Translations under genes and position numbers: made by a program
Notes under the pieces: generated by a model
What the model was told of the DNA's origin: nothing
Seen by the model: only the letters and a program-made list of their open reading frames with translations
Databases searched by the model: none
In this document: positions 1-7,697 of the stretch, in pieces
Position numbering within the stretch: the first letter of the stretch is position 1
Layout of the letters: each line of letters opens with the position of its first letter
From: Candidatus Bathyarchaeota archaeon
GTDB lineage: Archaea > Thermoproteota > Bathyarchaeia > 40CM-2-53-6
Direction: 5' to 3'
Assembly: GCA_005883695.1 (NCBI GenBank)
Contig: VBBV01000094.1
Span: 1-17,943, forward strand
Length of the DNA: 17,943 nt

Positions 1-1
1 T

Positions 2-595
2 GCTCTCCTCAAAGTGGAACGTGTGTTGTTGAACTTGTTATCCCACATGTCAGGCGTAGCAACCGCGACAGCTGAACTCGTCAAAATCGCTAAGAAAGAG
101 GGGAGCTCGACAAGAATAGCCTGTACGAGGAAGACCCTTCCAGGTCTCAGGCATTTCGAGAAGCGAGCGGTCGAGCTAGGAGGCGGCGACACACACCGTC
201 TCAGGCTTGATGATGCTGTCTTGATCAAGGAGAATCATCTGGAACTGGCCGGCTCGATAACTGAAACTGTCAAGAGAGCGAAGGCCAAGGTGAGCTTCAC
301 CAGGAAAATTGAGGTCGAAGCAACAAGCCCGGAACAGGCAGTGGAAGCAGGGTTGGCTGGAGCTGACATCGTCCTGCTGGACAATATGATGCCTCAGGAA
401 GTGAAAAGGTCGGTTAGATTGCTAGAAGCGAAAAAACTTCGAGACCGTATTCTGGTCGAGGTGTCCGGCGGCATTACGAGAGAGAATCTTGCGAGCTACG
501 TCCAGACTAGCGTTGATGTGATCTCTGTCGGATCGATAACAAACTCCGCTAGAGCAATTGATATGAGTCTTGAACTCCACTCATTAAAGAGATAG
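2..595 (+). CDS. nadC: Nicotinate-nucleotide pyrophosphorylase (quinolinate phosphoribosyltransferase), 3' part
   Basis: Converts quinolinate and PRPP to nicotinate mononucleotide, CO2 and PPi in de novo NAD synthesis, in the cytosol. The frame is open from the window edge, so the N-terminal third (the family is usually ~280 residues) lies outside and about 197 residues are visible. Recognisable family blocks run in order: ERVLLNLLSHMSGVATAT, then TRKTLPGLR with the following EK.AVELGGG and HR (substrate-phosphate binding), KENHL, the barrel strands ending in VEA and LLDNM, VEVSGGI and finally SVGSIT near the C-terminus. The product ends with a TAG stop. The GTG at position 14 lies inside the conserved ERxLLN block and is not a real start. 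The next gene on the same strand begins about 65 bp or more downstream. A decayed piece of nadA, the preceding enzyme of the pathway, occurs at the far end of this window. Identification is secure. Confidence 0.95.
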   Translation, partial: ALLKVERVLLNLLSHMSGVATATAELVKIAKKEGSSTRIACTRKTLPGLRHFEKRAVELGGGDTHRLRLDDAVLIKENHLELAGSITETVKRAKAKVSFTRKIEVEATSPEQAVEAGLAGADIVLLDNMMPQEVKRSVRLLEAKKLRDRILVEVSGGITRENLASYVQTSVDVISVGSITNSARAIDMSLELHSLKR

Positions 596-661
596 CGCGC
601 ATATTTTGTCCCGGCAATCTTAAACCGTTCATCTGAATGATAGCAGAGTGAGATAGTTCGT

Positions 662-1576
662 CTGGAACAGAAGATCAGATTCTGCACCACAAAGGACGGC
701 GTGAGGCTTGCTTATTCCACACTGGGCCATGGGCCGCCTCTGGTTAAGGCGGCGAACTGGCTTGGGCACTTGCAATTCGACCTGGACAGTCCGATATTTC
801 GTCACTGGACCAGGGAATTGTCAAGGTACAATGAATACGTCCGTTATGATGATCGGGGATGCGGCTTATCGGACCGCGATGTAGACAGTTCTACCTTCCA
901 GGATTGGGTGCACGATCTAGAAACAGTCGTAGATTCGGCCGGTCTTGAAAAGTTCGCACTCCTTGGAATTTCTCAGGGAGGAGCGGTCAGCATCGCCTAC
1001 GCCGCGCACCATCCCGACCGGGTGAGTCATCTAATTCTGTACGGGGCAAGCGCGCTAGGCTGGTCCAAAATCCACACCTCGCCTGAGGAGCTTGAAGAGG
1101 GAAAAGCCATGCTGACGCTGACCAAGGTGGGATGGGGAAAGGACAACCCCGCCTACCGTCAACTCTTCACGTCTCTATTCGTCCCAGGCGGGACAGCCGA
1201 GCAGGCTAGCTGGTTTAACGAGTTGCAGCGAAAATCCACCTCGCCAGAAAACGCGGTGCGCTACCTGATAGAGTTCGCTCAAATCGACGTCCTAGACCAA
1301 CTCGCGAAGGTATCTGCCCCAACACTCGTCATCCACGCCCGAGGCGATCTAGTGAACCGGTTCGAGGATGGAAGAGATCTTGCAACATTGATCTCAAGAG
1401 CCCATTTCATTCCACTCGATAGCAAAAACCACATTCTGTTGGAAGACGAGCCAGCATGGAAGGACTTTCTAGTCGAGACTCGACGCTTTCTGGGCGTGAA
1501 AGAGACAGGACCCGAACCGTTCTCGAAAGAAAAGGAACTAGGCGTCAAAGGCTGGCTCAGAGGACCCAAGAAATAG
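662..1576 (+). CDS. Alpha/beta-fold hydrolase, probable CTG start
   Basis: Soluble alpha/beta hydrolase of about 304 residues; substrate unknown. Counting from the GTG at 701, the nucleophile Ser91 sits in GISQGG, the acid is probably Asp216 in IHARGD, and the base is His244 in SKNHILLEDE. The sequence resembles the hydrolase module often fused to adenylate cyclase or LuxR domains (ANWLGHL..., VRYDDRGCGLSD), here as a stand-alone protein. The first ATG/GTG/TTG in frame is GTG 701, but the frame stays open back to 644 and encodes LEQKIRFCTTKDGVRLAYS. As I recall the family, the strand IRFC.T.DGVR belongs to the fold, so a start at 701 would delete it. The only reasonable upstream initiator is CTG at 662, so I place the start there as inference. 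A weak TATA-like stretch (CTTAAACC) lies at 619-626. A gene caller will report 701-1576 instead. Confidence 0.85.
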   Translation: MEQKIRFCTTKDGVRLAYSTLGHGPPLVKAANWLGHLQFDLDSPIFRHWTRELSRYNEYVRYDDRGCGLSDRDVDSSTFQDWVHDLETVVDSAGLEKFALLGISQGGAVSIAYAAHHPDRVSHLILYGASALGWSKIHTSPEELEEGKAMLTLTKVGWGKDNPAYRQLFTSLFVPGGTAEQASWFNELQRKSTSPENAVRYLIEFAQIDVLDQLAKVSAPTLVIHARGDLVNRFEDGRDLATLISRAHFIPLDSKNHILLEDEPAWKDFLVETRRFLGVKETGPEPFSKEKELGVKGWLRGPKK

Positions 1577-1630
1577 ACAGGCAGGAAAAAATTCATCCTA
1601 GGATAGTGTTCTGGCTCGAACGCTAAACAA

Positions 1631-2464
1631 CTGATCGAGAAAGCACAGAAAATCCGTGATCGAGAACACCGGCTAAAGCCATCTCTCCGACTGAAAACTC
1701 AAGACGAGATCTACAAGTTCATCCATGATAGGGGGCTCGTCTCGGCGCTAGGAGGAAACGAGCTTCCAAGCTTCATCAGCGCCATACTAGGCAAACCCTG
1801 GAAGCCATCGGCGAGAGGCTTCACCGGATGGAATGATTGGTGGTCGATCACGATATCCGGCCAGTCAGTGGCCCACATTTCCCGTGAGATCGAGGGAAGA
1901 AGAGATATTCTTGCAACTCGAATATTCAGGCGAACTAAGACCTTCGTGTCTGATGAACTCTGGTCGGCACTAGACAGCATAGTGAAGCATCATCAGGACC
2001 CTGCAGTAAGACGGAGGACCTTCTCGGATCTGGAACAGAAGTTGTTGGAAGCCCTTGGAGCCGAGGGTTCAATCAGGACGGACCGATTGAGAAAGAAGTT
2101 GAGGCTTGAAGGGAAAGAGAACAATTCCAAGTTTCACCGCTCGCTAAGCAACCTGGAATGCTACGCGCTGATAGTTGGCGTTGAAGATCCTCATCCAGAG
2201 AAGCATCTGCACGCTAACGTCTGGCAGACATGGGACGGAAGAACTGGTAATGAAATAAAACGTGCTAGTCTCTCCTATCCAGAAGCGCTAGCGAAATTCC
2301 TTGAAAAAACAATCGAAGCGTGCGTTCTCGCTCGCGGAGACCAGATTCGTAAATGGTTCAAATGGGATGCCGACATGGAAACGGCCAAAGAAACTCTACT
2401 GAAGGAGGAAAGAATTGTCAAAGCAGGCTCCTTCGTCCTAACGACCCGAATCCTAAACTCTTGA
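1631..2464 (+). CDS. AlkZ-related winged-helix protein, start unclear (CTG?)
   Basis: Resembles the small proteins annotated as AlkZ-related, distant relatives of the HTH_42/AlkZ DNA glycosylases that unhook interstrand crosslinks; no activity can be claimed here. Visible hallmarks are GGNELPSFISAILGKPW followed by a WNDWW segment, an RREDILxTRIF-like stretch (here RRDILATRIFRRTKTFV), SDELWSAL, and a winged-helix-like C-terminal half (IRTDRLRKKL..., WQTWDGRTG, DQIRKWFKW). The first standard start is GTG 1868, giving 198 residues, yet the frame is open back to 1607. The GGNELPS block, which I recognise as part of the family, is encoded at 1751-1771, upstream of that GTG. Only CTG codons (1631 or 1691) could start the longer product of 277 or 257 residues; no ATG, GTG or TTG occurs in frame between 1607 and 1868. 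An A-rich patch at 1583-1592 could be promoter DNA. Family assignment is from memory of motifs and is moderately sure. Confidence 0.65.
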   Translation: MIEKAQKIRDREHRLKPSLRLKTQDEIYKFIHDRGLVSALGGNELPSFISAILGKPWKPSARGFTGWNDWWSITISGQSVAHISREIEGRRDILATRIFRRTKTFVSDELWSALDSIVKHHQDPAVRRRTFSDLEQKLLEALGAEGSIRTDRLRKKLRLEGKENNSKFHRSLSNLECYALIVGVEDPHPEKHLHANVWQTWDGRTGNEIKRASLSYPEALAKFLEKTIEACVLARGDQIRKWFKWDADMETAKETLLKEERIVKAGSFVLTTRILNS

Positions 2465-2554
2465 CAATGAATCTCTGTGACCCGGCGGTCAAATTTAGAA
2501 TCGTGAGTTAGTTAAGAAACCGGATCCAGAAATTGTGTCCTGGTTTAGCGATGT

Positions 2555-2564
2555 GAATTAAAAG
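2555..2564 (+). promoter_or_regulatory. TATA-like box for the antiporter gene
   Basis: The sequence GAATTAAAAG lies about 31 bp before the ATG at 2592, in an otherwise mixed-composition intergenic region. No Shine-Dalgarno motif precedes the ATG. This fits an archaeal TATA box with a leaderless or nearly leaderless transcript. Confidence 0.4.
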
Positions 2565-2591
2565 TACTCGCGGCCATTATCGTACGAGACT

Positions 2592-3833
2592 ATGCCGTCG
2601 TTCGAGGTCGTGATCACGGCTTTTCTTGCGATTTCTCTAACGGCGTCCATAATTTCCAGTAGGACCAGGACACCGTACACGATCGTTCTAGTTCTGTTTG
2701 GGCTCGCTATTGCCGGCTCGTATCTGCCAGCTCTCTTGGGCGTCAACCTTCTCTATGATAATCTAATCGGCGGTGGACTATTTGTTGGCCTCGTTCTTCC
2801 CCCGCTACTCTTTGAAACAATGATGAACATCCGGTACGAGGATCTTCGTTCAGTTGTGAGGCCGGCTCTCCGTCTCGCAACGATAGGTGTTTTGATAGCT
2901 ACGATCGTCGGAGGATTGTTCCTCTGGAAGATAGCGCAGCTGCCCTTCATCTCTGCCTTCGTCTTCGCATCCTTGATCGCCCCGACGGACACTGCTACGG
3001 TTCTTGAGATCTTCCGGAGAGCAAAGCTTCCTCGAAAGCTCTCGACCCTCATGGAGATGGAGGCCGCTTTCAACGATGCTACGGGAATAACGATCTTCAC
3101 CATAGTAATCACGTCCCTCGGTGTCTCACAACTGTCGCTATTCCGAGCAGCGACTAGCTTCACGATCATCCTCGGAGGCGGCGTCTTGGTGGGGCTGGGC
3201 ATTGCGCTTGCGGCGCATGTTCTCTCGAGAATTGTGACCGACCCCATGTCTGAGACTATGATAACGATCACAGCAGTATACGGGTCCTTCACGGTAGCAG
3301 AGGCCCTCGGTATGTCAGGACTGGTCGCGGTCGCTGTGGGAGGTTTGTATTATGGGAACTCGACGCTGAAGACCTGGGTTCGACCGCAGACCATCAGAAT
3401 CGTCCGGAACTTTTGGCGGATAATGGCTTTCATTGCGAATTCTCTCGCGTTTCTTTACATCGGTCTTAGCACTGACCTCGCCAAAATTGTCTCGAATCTG
3501 GTTCCCATTGCAATCGCTTTTTCTGCTGTAATCGTCGCGCGTGTTGCAGTAGTTTACCCGCTTCTTGGAACATCGAAGGTGGACGGTGACAGTATTCCAG
3601 GGACGTGGAAGAATGTGGCTATCTTGGGTGGGATGAAGGGGGCGCTCTCAATCGCGCTGGCGGCTTCTCTTCCGGCAAACACGCCTTCGAGGGATCTGAT
3701 TGTTTCAATGGTGCTCGGTGTTGCGTTTCTCTCGATCATTCTTCAGGGTTTTCTGTTGTCGCACTACATCACTAGGACGTTTCCGAGAAAGACAAGCGGA
3801 GGAATCCAAACGGTTCTACCGGCCAAGCCATAG
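2592..3833 (+). CDS. Na+/H+ antiporter, CPA1/NhaP family
   Basis: Integral membrane exchanger of 413 residues that expels Na+ (or K+) in exchange for protons, setting cytoplasmic pH and ion balance. About 12-13 hydrophobic segments cover the whole chain, starting at residue 6. Two family signatures are present: the APTDT motif at residues 130-134 in the first unwound helix region and FNDATGI at 160-166, giving the Asn161-Asp162 ion-binding pair typical of electroneutral CPA1 exchangers such as MjNhaP1. A conserved Arg is visible late in the chain (VARVAVVYPL) and the LGGMKGALSIALAASLP block precedes the last two helices. There is no long cytosolic regulatory tail. The ATG start is well placed behind a TATA-like box. 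The gene stands alone; its 3' end faces the ArsR gene across ~175 bp. Confidence 0.92.
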   Translation: MPSFEVVITAFLAISLTASIISSRTRTPYTIVLVLFGLAIAGSYLPALLGVNLLYDNLIGGGLFVGLVLPPLLFETMMNIRYEDLRSVVRPALRLATIGVLIATIVGGLFLWKIAQLPFISAFVFASLIAPTDTATVLEIFRRAKLPRKLSTLMEMEAAFNDATGITIFTIVITSLGVSQLSLFRAATSFTIILGGGVLVGLGIALAAHVLSRIVTDPMSETMITITAVYGSFTVAEALGMSGLVAVAVGGLYYGNSTLKTWVRPQTIRIVRNFWRIMAFIANSLAFLYIGLSTDLAKIVSNLVPIAIAFSAVIVARVAVVYPLLGTSKVDGDSIPGTWKNVAILGGMKGALSIALAASLPANTPSRDLIVSMVLGVAFLSIILQGFLLSHYITRTFPRKTSGGIQTVLPAKP

Positions 3834-4009
3834 AAACGGGCCAATTGCTGGATGATCTTCAACCCCCTGTCCAAGAATCGTCGCTTGCTTGACACGACAG
3901 GTCAACCTAATTCCATTGGCAGAGACAGTAGACCCGTAATGTGAGTTTCAGCTTATGAAAAATAGATCAGAAAGAGAGATGAAGGCTGTCGACGCCCGGA
4001 GTATATTCT
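3834..4009. other. Convergent intergenic region
   Basis: This stretch lies between the stops of two convergent genes. It holds no ORF of note, no clear hairpin and only short T- or A-rich patches. Nothing further can be supported. Confidence 0.4.
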
Positions 4010-4357
4010 TCAGGGTGCCTTGTCGTCATGGCCGCGCGCCTTCTCCTCTTCCAGCAGCGCGTCCAACCGCTCGAAACTCTCGTCCCAGTACTGCTGGAAC
4101 GTTGTGGCCCACAACGCTACCTCCCGCAAAGGTCTGGCCTGCAGGCGACACCAGCGTCGTTGTGCCTCACTTCGACGCTCGATGAGACCGGCCTTCTCCA
4201 AGACCTTGAGGTGCTTGGAGACTGCTGGCTGGCTGATAGGCAGGGGGTCAGCCAATTCTTGAACGGTGGCCTCGCCCTGCGCGAGGCGGGCGAGAATGTT
4301 GCGGCGTGTCGGGTCGGCTACGGCCTGGAACGTCGCGGAAAGTCTGTCGTCGTTCAA
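4010..4357 (-). CDS. ArsR-family winged-helix transcriptional regulator
   Basis: Cytosolic DNA-binding repressor of 115 residues. The opening LSATFQAVADPTRRNILARL is the classic ArsR start, followed by VQELADPLPISQPAVSKHLK (recognition helix with SQPAVSKHLKVLEKAGLI, roughly residues 40-60) and the beta-wing RRSEAQRRWCRL. No CxC metal-binding pair is seen in the helix, so it is unlikely to be a metal sensor. It belongs to the subgroup paired with SRPBCC proteins (metabolite or unknown signal). The TTG start overlaps the stop of the upstream SRPBCC gene by 4 bp (TTGA read on the minus strand), which implies translational coupling; no better in-frame start exists. The local DNA is visibly more GC-rich than the neighbours, as if bacterial in origin. 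Confidence 0.9.
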   Translation of the reverse strand: MNDDRLSATFQAVADPTRRNILARLAQGEATVQELADPLPISQPAVSKHLKVLEKAGLIERRSEAQRRWCRLQARPLREVALWATTFQQYWDESFERLDALLEEEKARGHDDKAP

Positions 4358-4842
4358 TGCATGGTCCGCAGGAGCTCGTCGAGGCGGTCATAGCCCTCGT
4401 TTAAGCCGCTTTCCATGCCGCTGGCTAGCATACCGTCGCGATGCTCCTTGCGCTCGAACTTTACGATGGATGTGACTGTGGTTCGGCCGTGGTTTTCTTG
4501 GAAGAGGGCTGTCTGAATGGATTCGCCCGGCATGCCTTCGAAGTTCCAAGTCTGCACTATGCGCTCGGGGCGCACGATCTCGCGGAATTCGCCGTGGAAG
4601 CCGTATTCAGTGCCGTCGGTGTCGATGTGCAGGAAGCGCCATCGGCCGCCGGGGCGGATGTCCATCTGCTCGATTTTCATCTTGTATTTCCGTGGCCCCA
4701 TCCATTGGGGAAGGAGTTTGGCGTCGGTATATGCGCGGAATACGAGGTCGCGGGGCGCGTCGAACGTCCTCTCTATCCGGATTTCCGTATCGTTGGGGGT
4801 TGTGATCGCAGCGGGCTTCGATATGGATTGTGAGGCTTTCAT
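4354..4842 (-). CDS. SRPBCC (AHSA1/START-like) ligand-binding protein
   Basis: Protein of 162 residues with the helix-grip fold of the Activator-of-Hsp90 C-terminal/START-like family. Residues ~22-160 hold the pattern IRIERTFDAPRDLVFRAYTD, LPQWMGPR, PGGRWRF, FHGEFREIVRPERIVQTW and the C-terminal helix GMESGLNEGYDRLDELL. Such proteins bind hydrophobic ligands in a cavity; the ligand here is unknown. It is the first gene of a two-gene unit with the ArsR regulator (4 bp overlap), the reverse of the usual bacterial order, in which ArsR comes first. The ATG start lies ~27 bp from a strong TATA-like box. The GT2 gene upstream on the same strand ends only 50 bp away. GC-rich composition suggests acquisition from bacteria. 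Confidence 0.9.
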   Translation of the reverse strand: MKASQSISKPAAITTPNDTEIRIERTFDAPRDLVFRAYTDAKLLPQWMGPRKYKMKIEQMDIRPGGRWRFLHIDTDGTEYGFHGEFREIVRPERIVQTWNFEGMPGESIQTALFQENHGRTTVTSIVKFERKEHRDGMLASGMESGLNEGYDRLDELLRTMH

Positions 4843-4864
4843 GGCGCATTACATAACCATGTAG

Positions 4865-4873
4865 CTATATAAC
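4865..4873 (-). promoter_or_regulatory. TATA box of the SRPBCC-arsR unit
   Basis: Read on the minus strand, GTTATATAG is centred about 27 bp before the ATG of the SRPBCC gene. This is the canonical archaeal distance for a leaderless transcript. The GTTAT pentamer recurs on the same strand at 4854-4858, between the box and the ATG (GTTATATAGCTACATGGTTAT overall in two copies), and could be an operator for the co-encoded ArsR protein. That second idea is inference. Confidence 0.55.
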
Positions 4874-4892
4874 TATTCTGTTAATAATCGGT

Positions 4893-6227
4893 CTATTTTG
4901 TCATCCAAGACTCTCGTCGGATAGTTGCCCAGGCGAAGAGGCTCAGGAAGGGAGAGATGAACAGGTTGTATGTGATCTGGAAGAGCATTCTGTAGGGCCA
5001 TGTTCCTCTCGGCTCACGTACCGCGTAGTAGATAGTGTAGAGAAATCCTACATACAATAGTCCGATGACGTAGACGCTTGGAGAGAGGAATTTTCCCTGT
5101 AAGGCTGGAAGAAAGAGCATTCTCGCGATAACTGCCGGGGTAAGATAAGCCAGAACTGTGTGGAGATAGTAGAGCAGAGATCCTAGCGGGTGTTTCTTCC
5201 ACATGAACGTGAGAGTCTGTAGGTTGCCTCTGAACCAGCCTCTCTTCCATCGAACTTGTTGTCTGAAGAATTTTCTGAGAGTGTTCGGGACAATCGTATA
5301 GGCGACGGCGTTACTGGCATAGACCACATCCTCGCCTCTTCTCGCCACTACATTGGTCAGAATCCAGTCGTCCGCATCAGCACTGTTCAATATTCTCGGT
5401 CTGAGAACTATGTTCGTCAGCGCCCGGTCTTCTCCCGCCTTCACCGGTATACCGAGAAAGGTCTCACTAGCCCAAGAGTCCATCATGCCCATGATCGATT
5501 TTCTGCGATAGAACGACAGCAGTCCTGAGCAACAGGTTACCATTCCGAACACGCTTTCCGCGCCCTTGAAGACTGTGAACATACCGTCATACCACGCGTC
5601 CTGCATTTTTGTGATGGTGTTCTCTGTTTTGTTGTAGACTTTTCCGTGACCGCATACCGCGCCAACGTTTGAGCTGGAAAAGTTCTGGACCCCGTTGTAA
5701 AGTGCGTCCGGCGCCAGAAACGTGTCGCTGTCCATGACCGCCACGATCTCGCCCTTGCTTTCCTTGAACCCGGCGACTACCGCCCTCCTTTTGCCCGAGT
5801 TTCTATCGAGATGGATGGCTCTGATGCCGAAGTCTCTCTGAGCACGATCAAGCTCCTCCCGGGTGTTGTCGGTGCTGCCGTCATTGATTGTGACGATGTC
5901 GAGGAGATCTCTTGGATAGGTTGAGGCTGCTGCTGCAGCGGCGGTCCGGTAGACAACCTTGCCTTCGTTGAAGGCCGGCATGACCAAGCTGACAGTGGGG
6001 AGATATTTCCTGTCTCCAACTGGTCGGTACACGAAGGTGGCGAGTCCGAATTCCAGCAAGAGGAACAAGGTGAAGGAGATGCTAACGAATACGAAGAAGA
6101 ACGGTCCGGCGAGAAAATTGTCGAACTTATACCAGAAGACGACCACGAGGGTCAGAATGACAAGCGCTCCCGCGTAGCTTCTGACAGTCATAGGGTAACC
6201 CGGCTCATGACTGTTCGATATGAACAA
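4893..6227 (-). CDS. Membrane glycosyltransferase family 2, hyaluronan/chitin-synthase-like
   Basis: Processive beta-glycosyltransferase of 444 residues predicted to polymerise and export a polysaccharide from UDP-sugars at the cell membrane. Two N-terminal membrane segments (about 17-33 and 41-66) are followed by a GT-A domain with VSLVMPAFNEGK, NDGSTD (115-120), the metal-binding DSD (166-168), CCSGLLSFYRR (232-242), GEDRALTN (265-272, catalytic Asp region) and QQVRW (323-327, the QxxRW acceptor motif). Three or four C-terminal membrane segments then follow. The CCSG...GEDR...QxxRW combination is that of hyaluronan, chitin and NodC synthases rather than dolichol-phosphate mannosyltransferases. 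The start is uncertain: TTG 6227 gives the longest product and has an ATATCTAT box ~25 bp upstream, while ATG 6191 would give 432 residues. The actual sugar polymer is unknown. Confidence 0.88.
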   Translation of the reverse strand: MFISNSHEPGYPMTVRSYAGALVILTLVVVFWYKFDNFLAGPFFFVFVSISFTLFLLLEFGLATFVYRPVGDRKYLPTVSLVMPAFNEGKVVYRTAAAAAASTYPRDLLDIVTINDGSTDNTREELDRAQRDFGIRAIHLDRNSGKRRAVVAGFKESKGEIVAVMDSDTFLAPDALYNGVQNFSSSNVGAVCGHGKVYNKTENTITKMQDAWYDGMFTVFKGAESVFGMVTCCSGLLSFYRRKSIMGMMDSWASETFLGIPVKAGEDRALTNIVLRPRILNSADADDWILTNVVARRGEDVVYASNAVAYTIVPNTLRKFFRQQVRWKRGWFRGNLQTLTFMWKKHPLGSLLYYLHTVLAYLTPAVIARMLFLPALQGKFLSPSVYVIGLLYVGFLYTIYYAVREPRGTWPYRMLFQITYNLFISPFLSLFAWATIRRESWMTK

Positions 6228-6386
6228 TGCTGAGGCGAAGTGCTGCGATAGATATCTGATTCATTCCGGTTATGTCCCCGGACTCCACTCCCGGACCCTA
6301 GAATCTACACTAGGTCAGAGTGTTCGATTGGTCAATCGCGGAAGGACTAAAGTAGCGTTTCGACTCTTCTCCTATAGGCTTCACAA
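6228..6386. promoter_or_regulatory. Divergent intergenic region
   Basis: Separates the leftward GT2 gene from the rightward DUF2277 gene and must hold both promoters. An ATATCTAT stretch at 6249-6256 (minus-strand direction) could be a TATA box for GT2. The inverted repeat CCTAG-8 nt-CTAGG occurs at about 6298-6315. No clear TATA element was found before the DUF2277 start. Confidence 0.35.
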
Positions 6387-6668
6387 ATGTGCAGGAATAT
6401 CAGGACCCTCTTCAACTTTGACCCGCCGGCCACAGACGCAGAGATTCGAGATGCTTCACTGCAGTTCGTCCGAAAGATCAGCGGCTTTCGTCAACCGTCA
6501 AAAGCGAACGAACAGTCGTTCTTGGCCGCGGTCGATGAGATTACCCATGTCTCAACCAATCTGCTCCAATCGCTGGGAACGAACGCTCAACCGAGGACGC
6601 GAGAGCACGAGACCGCAAAGGCAAAGGCTCGATCTGCAACTAGGTTTACTGCTAGAGTGTCTGCCTAG
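6387..6668 (+). CDS. DUF2277 family protein
   Basis: Small soluble protein of 93 residues belonging to DUF2277; function unknown. The opening MCRNIRTLFNFDPPATDAEI is the family's signature start, followed by LQFVRKISGF and PSKANEQSFLAAVDEI. The chain is mostly helical, with a basic tail rich in Ala, Lys and Arg (KAKARSATRF), matching the usual length of ~90 residues. Because the family begins with MCRN, the ATG at 6387 is secure. It overlaps the DyP peroxidase tail to tail: the palindrome CTAG at 6665-6668 supplies the TAG stop on both strands. The family is mainly bacterial and sporadic in archaea, so transfer is plausible. Confidence 0.88.
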   Translation: MCRNIRTLFNFDPPATDAEIRDASLQFVRKISGFRQPSKANEQSFLAAVDEITHVSTNLLQSLGTNAQPRTREHETAKAKARSATRFTARVSA

Positions 6669-7627
6669 CCAACCCCAATATTCTCCAGAAACGAGGCAGA
6701 TGGGACGAAGAAGAGGTTTCCTGTGACCGCTCTGCTGAAATCCAGCAGTCGATCATAGTTGCCGGGCGGCTTGCCGACAAACATGTTCTGAAGCATTTGT
6801 TCAATGGTGCGCGGTGAGCGGCTGTAACCGATAAAGTAGGTCCCGAACTCTTTCTGACCGGCATGACCGAATGGCATGTTATCTCGGAGAATTTTGACTT
6901 CTCTACCACCTTCCACTATCTTGGTCAGCGCGTTATGCGCATAGGTGGGCTTGACCTTATCGTCCAATTCCACATCGTTCAGCTTTGTGCGTCCGACGAT
7001 CTTTTCCTGCTTTTCCGTCGGTAGAGCATTCCAGCCAGCCAGATCATGGAGATACTTCTGAATGATCACGTAGCTGCCCCCGGCGAACGCGGGGTCCTCG
7101 TTGGCTATGAGCGTGGCGTCAGCTGCATCTTGTCCCTTGGGATTCTCCGTCCCGTCGACGAAGCCAATCAGGTCGCGGCTGTCAAAGTAACGGAACCCAT
7201 GCACCTCATCCACCGGGCTAATTGCGGGTCCCAGCCGAGCCATGATCTGCGTCGCTAACTCGAAGCACAGGTCCATGCGCTGCGCCCGAATGTGGAAGAG
7301 CATGTCGCCCGGTGTCGAGACGGCATGACGCTCTCCCGCCCGTATCTCGCGAAACTTGTGCAGCTCTCTTGGCCGCGGCTTCCCGAATAGCTGGTCCCAT
7401 GTATCAGACCCAAACCCCAAAACACAGGAAAGAGTTCCCTCCTGTTCACGAAATCCTACGGAGCGCACGAGCGCGGCTAGATCAGCGCAGAAAGAACGGA
7501 TTGCAGCTCGATGCCCCGCACCCGCACCCAGGTTGATGGTTACGACCAGAAAGATCGCGGCGCGGGTCAGAGGTGTGGCGACAGGCTGTGGGACAGCATG
7601 TGGAATGTCTGACGCTCTGGGCGTCAT
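6665..7627 (-). CDS. Dye-decolourising (DyP-type) heme peroxidase
   Basis: Heme b peroxidase of 320 residues that oxidises dyes, phenolics or porphyrins with H2O2. The family fingerprint GFVDG is at residues 155-159 (Asp158 distal acid) and is followed by TENP. His231 (TYAHNALTKI) is the likely proximal heme ligand and Arg248 (ILRDNMPFG) the distal Arg. The 17-residue spacing between these two matches my memory of YfeX-type enzymes. The C-terminal GTYFIGYSRSPRTIEQML and NLFFVPSASFLE complete the second ferredoxin-like domain. There is no Tat signal and no C-terminal encapsulin-targeting extension, so the enzyme is presumably cytosolic and free. It lies 70 bp downstream of the haloperoxidase-like hydrolase on the same strand and may be cotranscribed. 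The ATG start is unambiguous. Confidence 0.93.
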   Translation of the reverse strand: MTPRASDIPHAVPQPVATPLTRAAIFLVVTINLGAGAGHRAAIRSFCADLAALVRSVGFREQEGTLSCVLGFGSDTWDQLFGKPRPRELHKFREIRAGERHAVSTPGDMLFHIRAQRMDLCFELATQIMARLGPAISPVDEVHGFRYFDSRDLIGFVDGTENPKGQDAADATLIANEDPAFAGGSYVIIQKYLHDLAGWNALPTEKQEKIVGRTKLNDVELDDKVKPTYAHNALTKIVEGGREVKILRDNMPFGHAGQKEFGTYFIGYSRSPRTIEQMLQNMFVGKPPGNYDRLLDFSRAVTGNLFFVPSASFLENIGVG

Positions 7628-7697
7628 AGGCCGGAGGTTCGCTTAGAGTGCTGAAAACGTTTGCTGTCTCTGTTCTAGTATTGTCCCACTCGCGAGG

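Noticed and set aside
2753..3292. Minus-strand ORF of 179 residues inside the antiporter gene
   Set aside because: Antisense to an unambiguous CPA1 antiporter with the PTDT and ND motifs.
4020..4864. Several plus-strand ORFs of 80-130 residues across the SRPBCC-ArsR pair
   Set aside because: They are antisense to two clearly identified families and arise from high GC content.
6220..6726. Plus-strand ORF of 168 residues overlapping DUF2277
   Set aside because: It covers the DUF2277 gene in another frame; the DUF2277 reading has the family N-terminal signature and this one has none.
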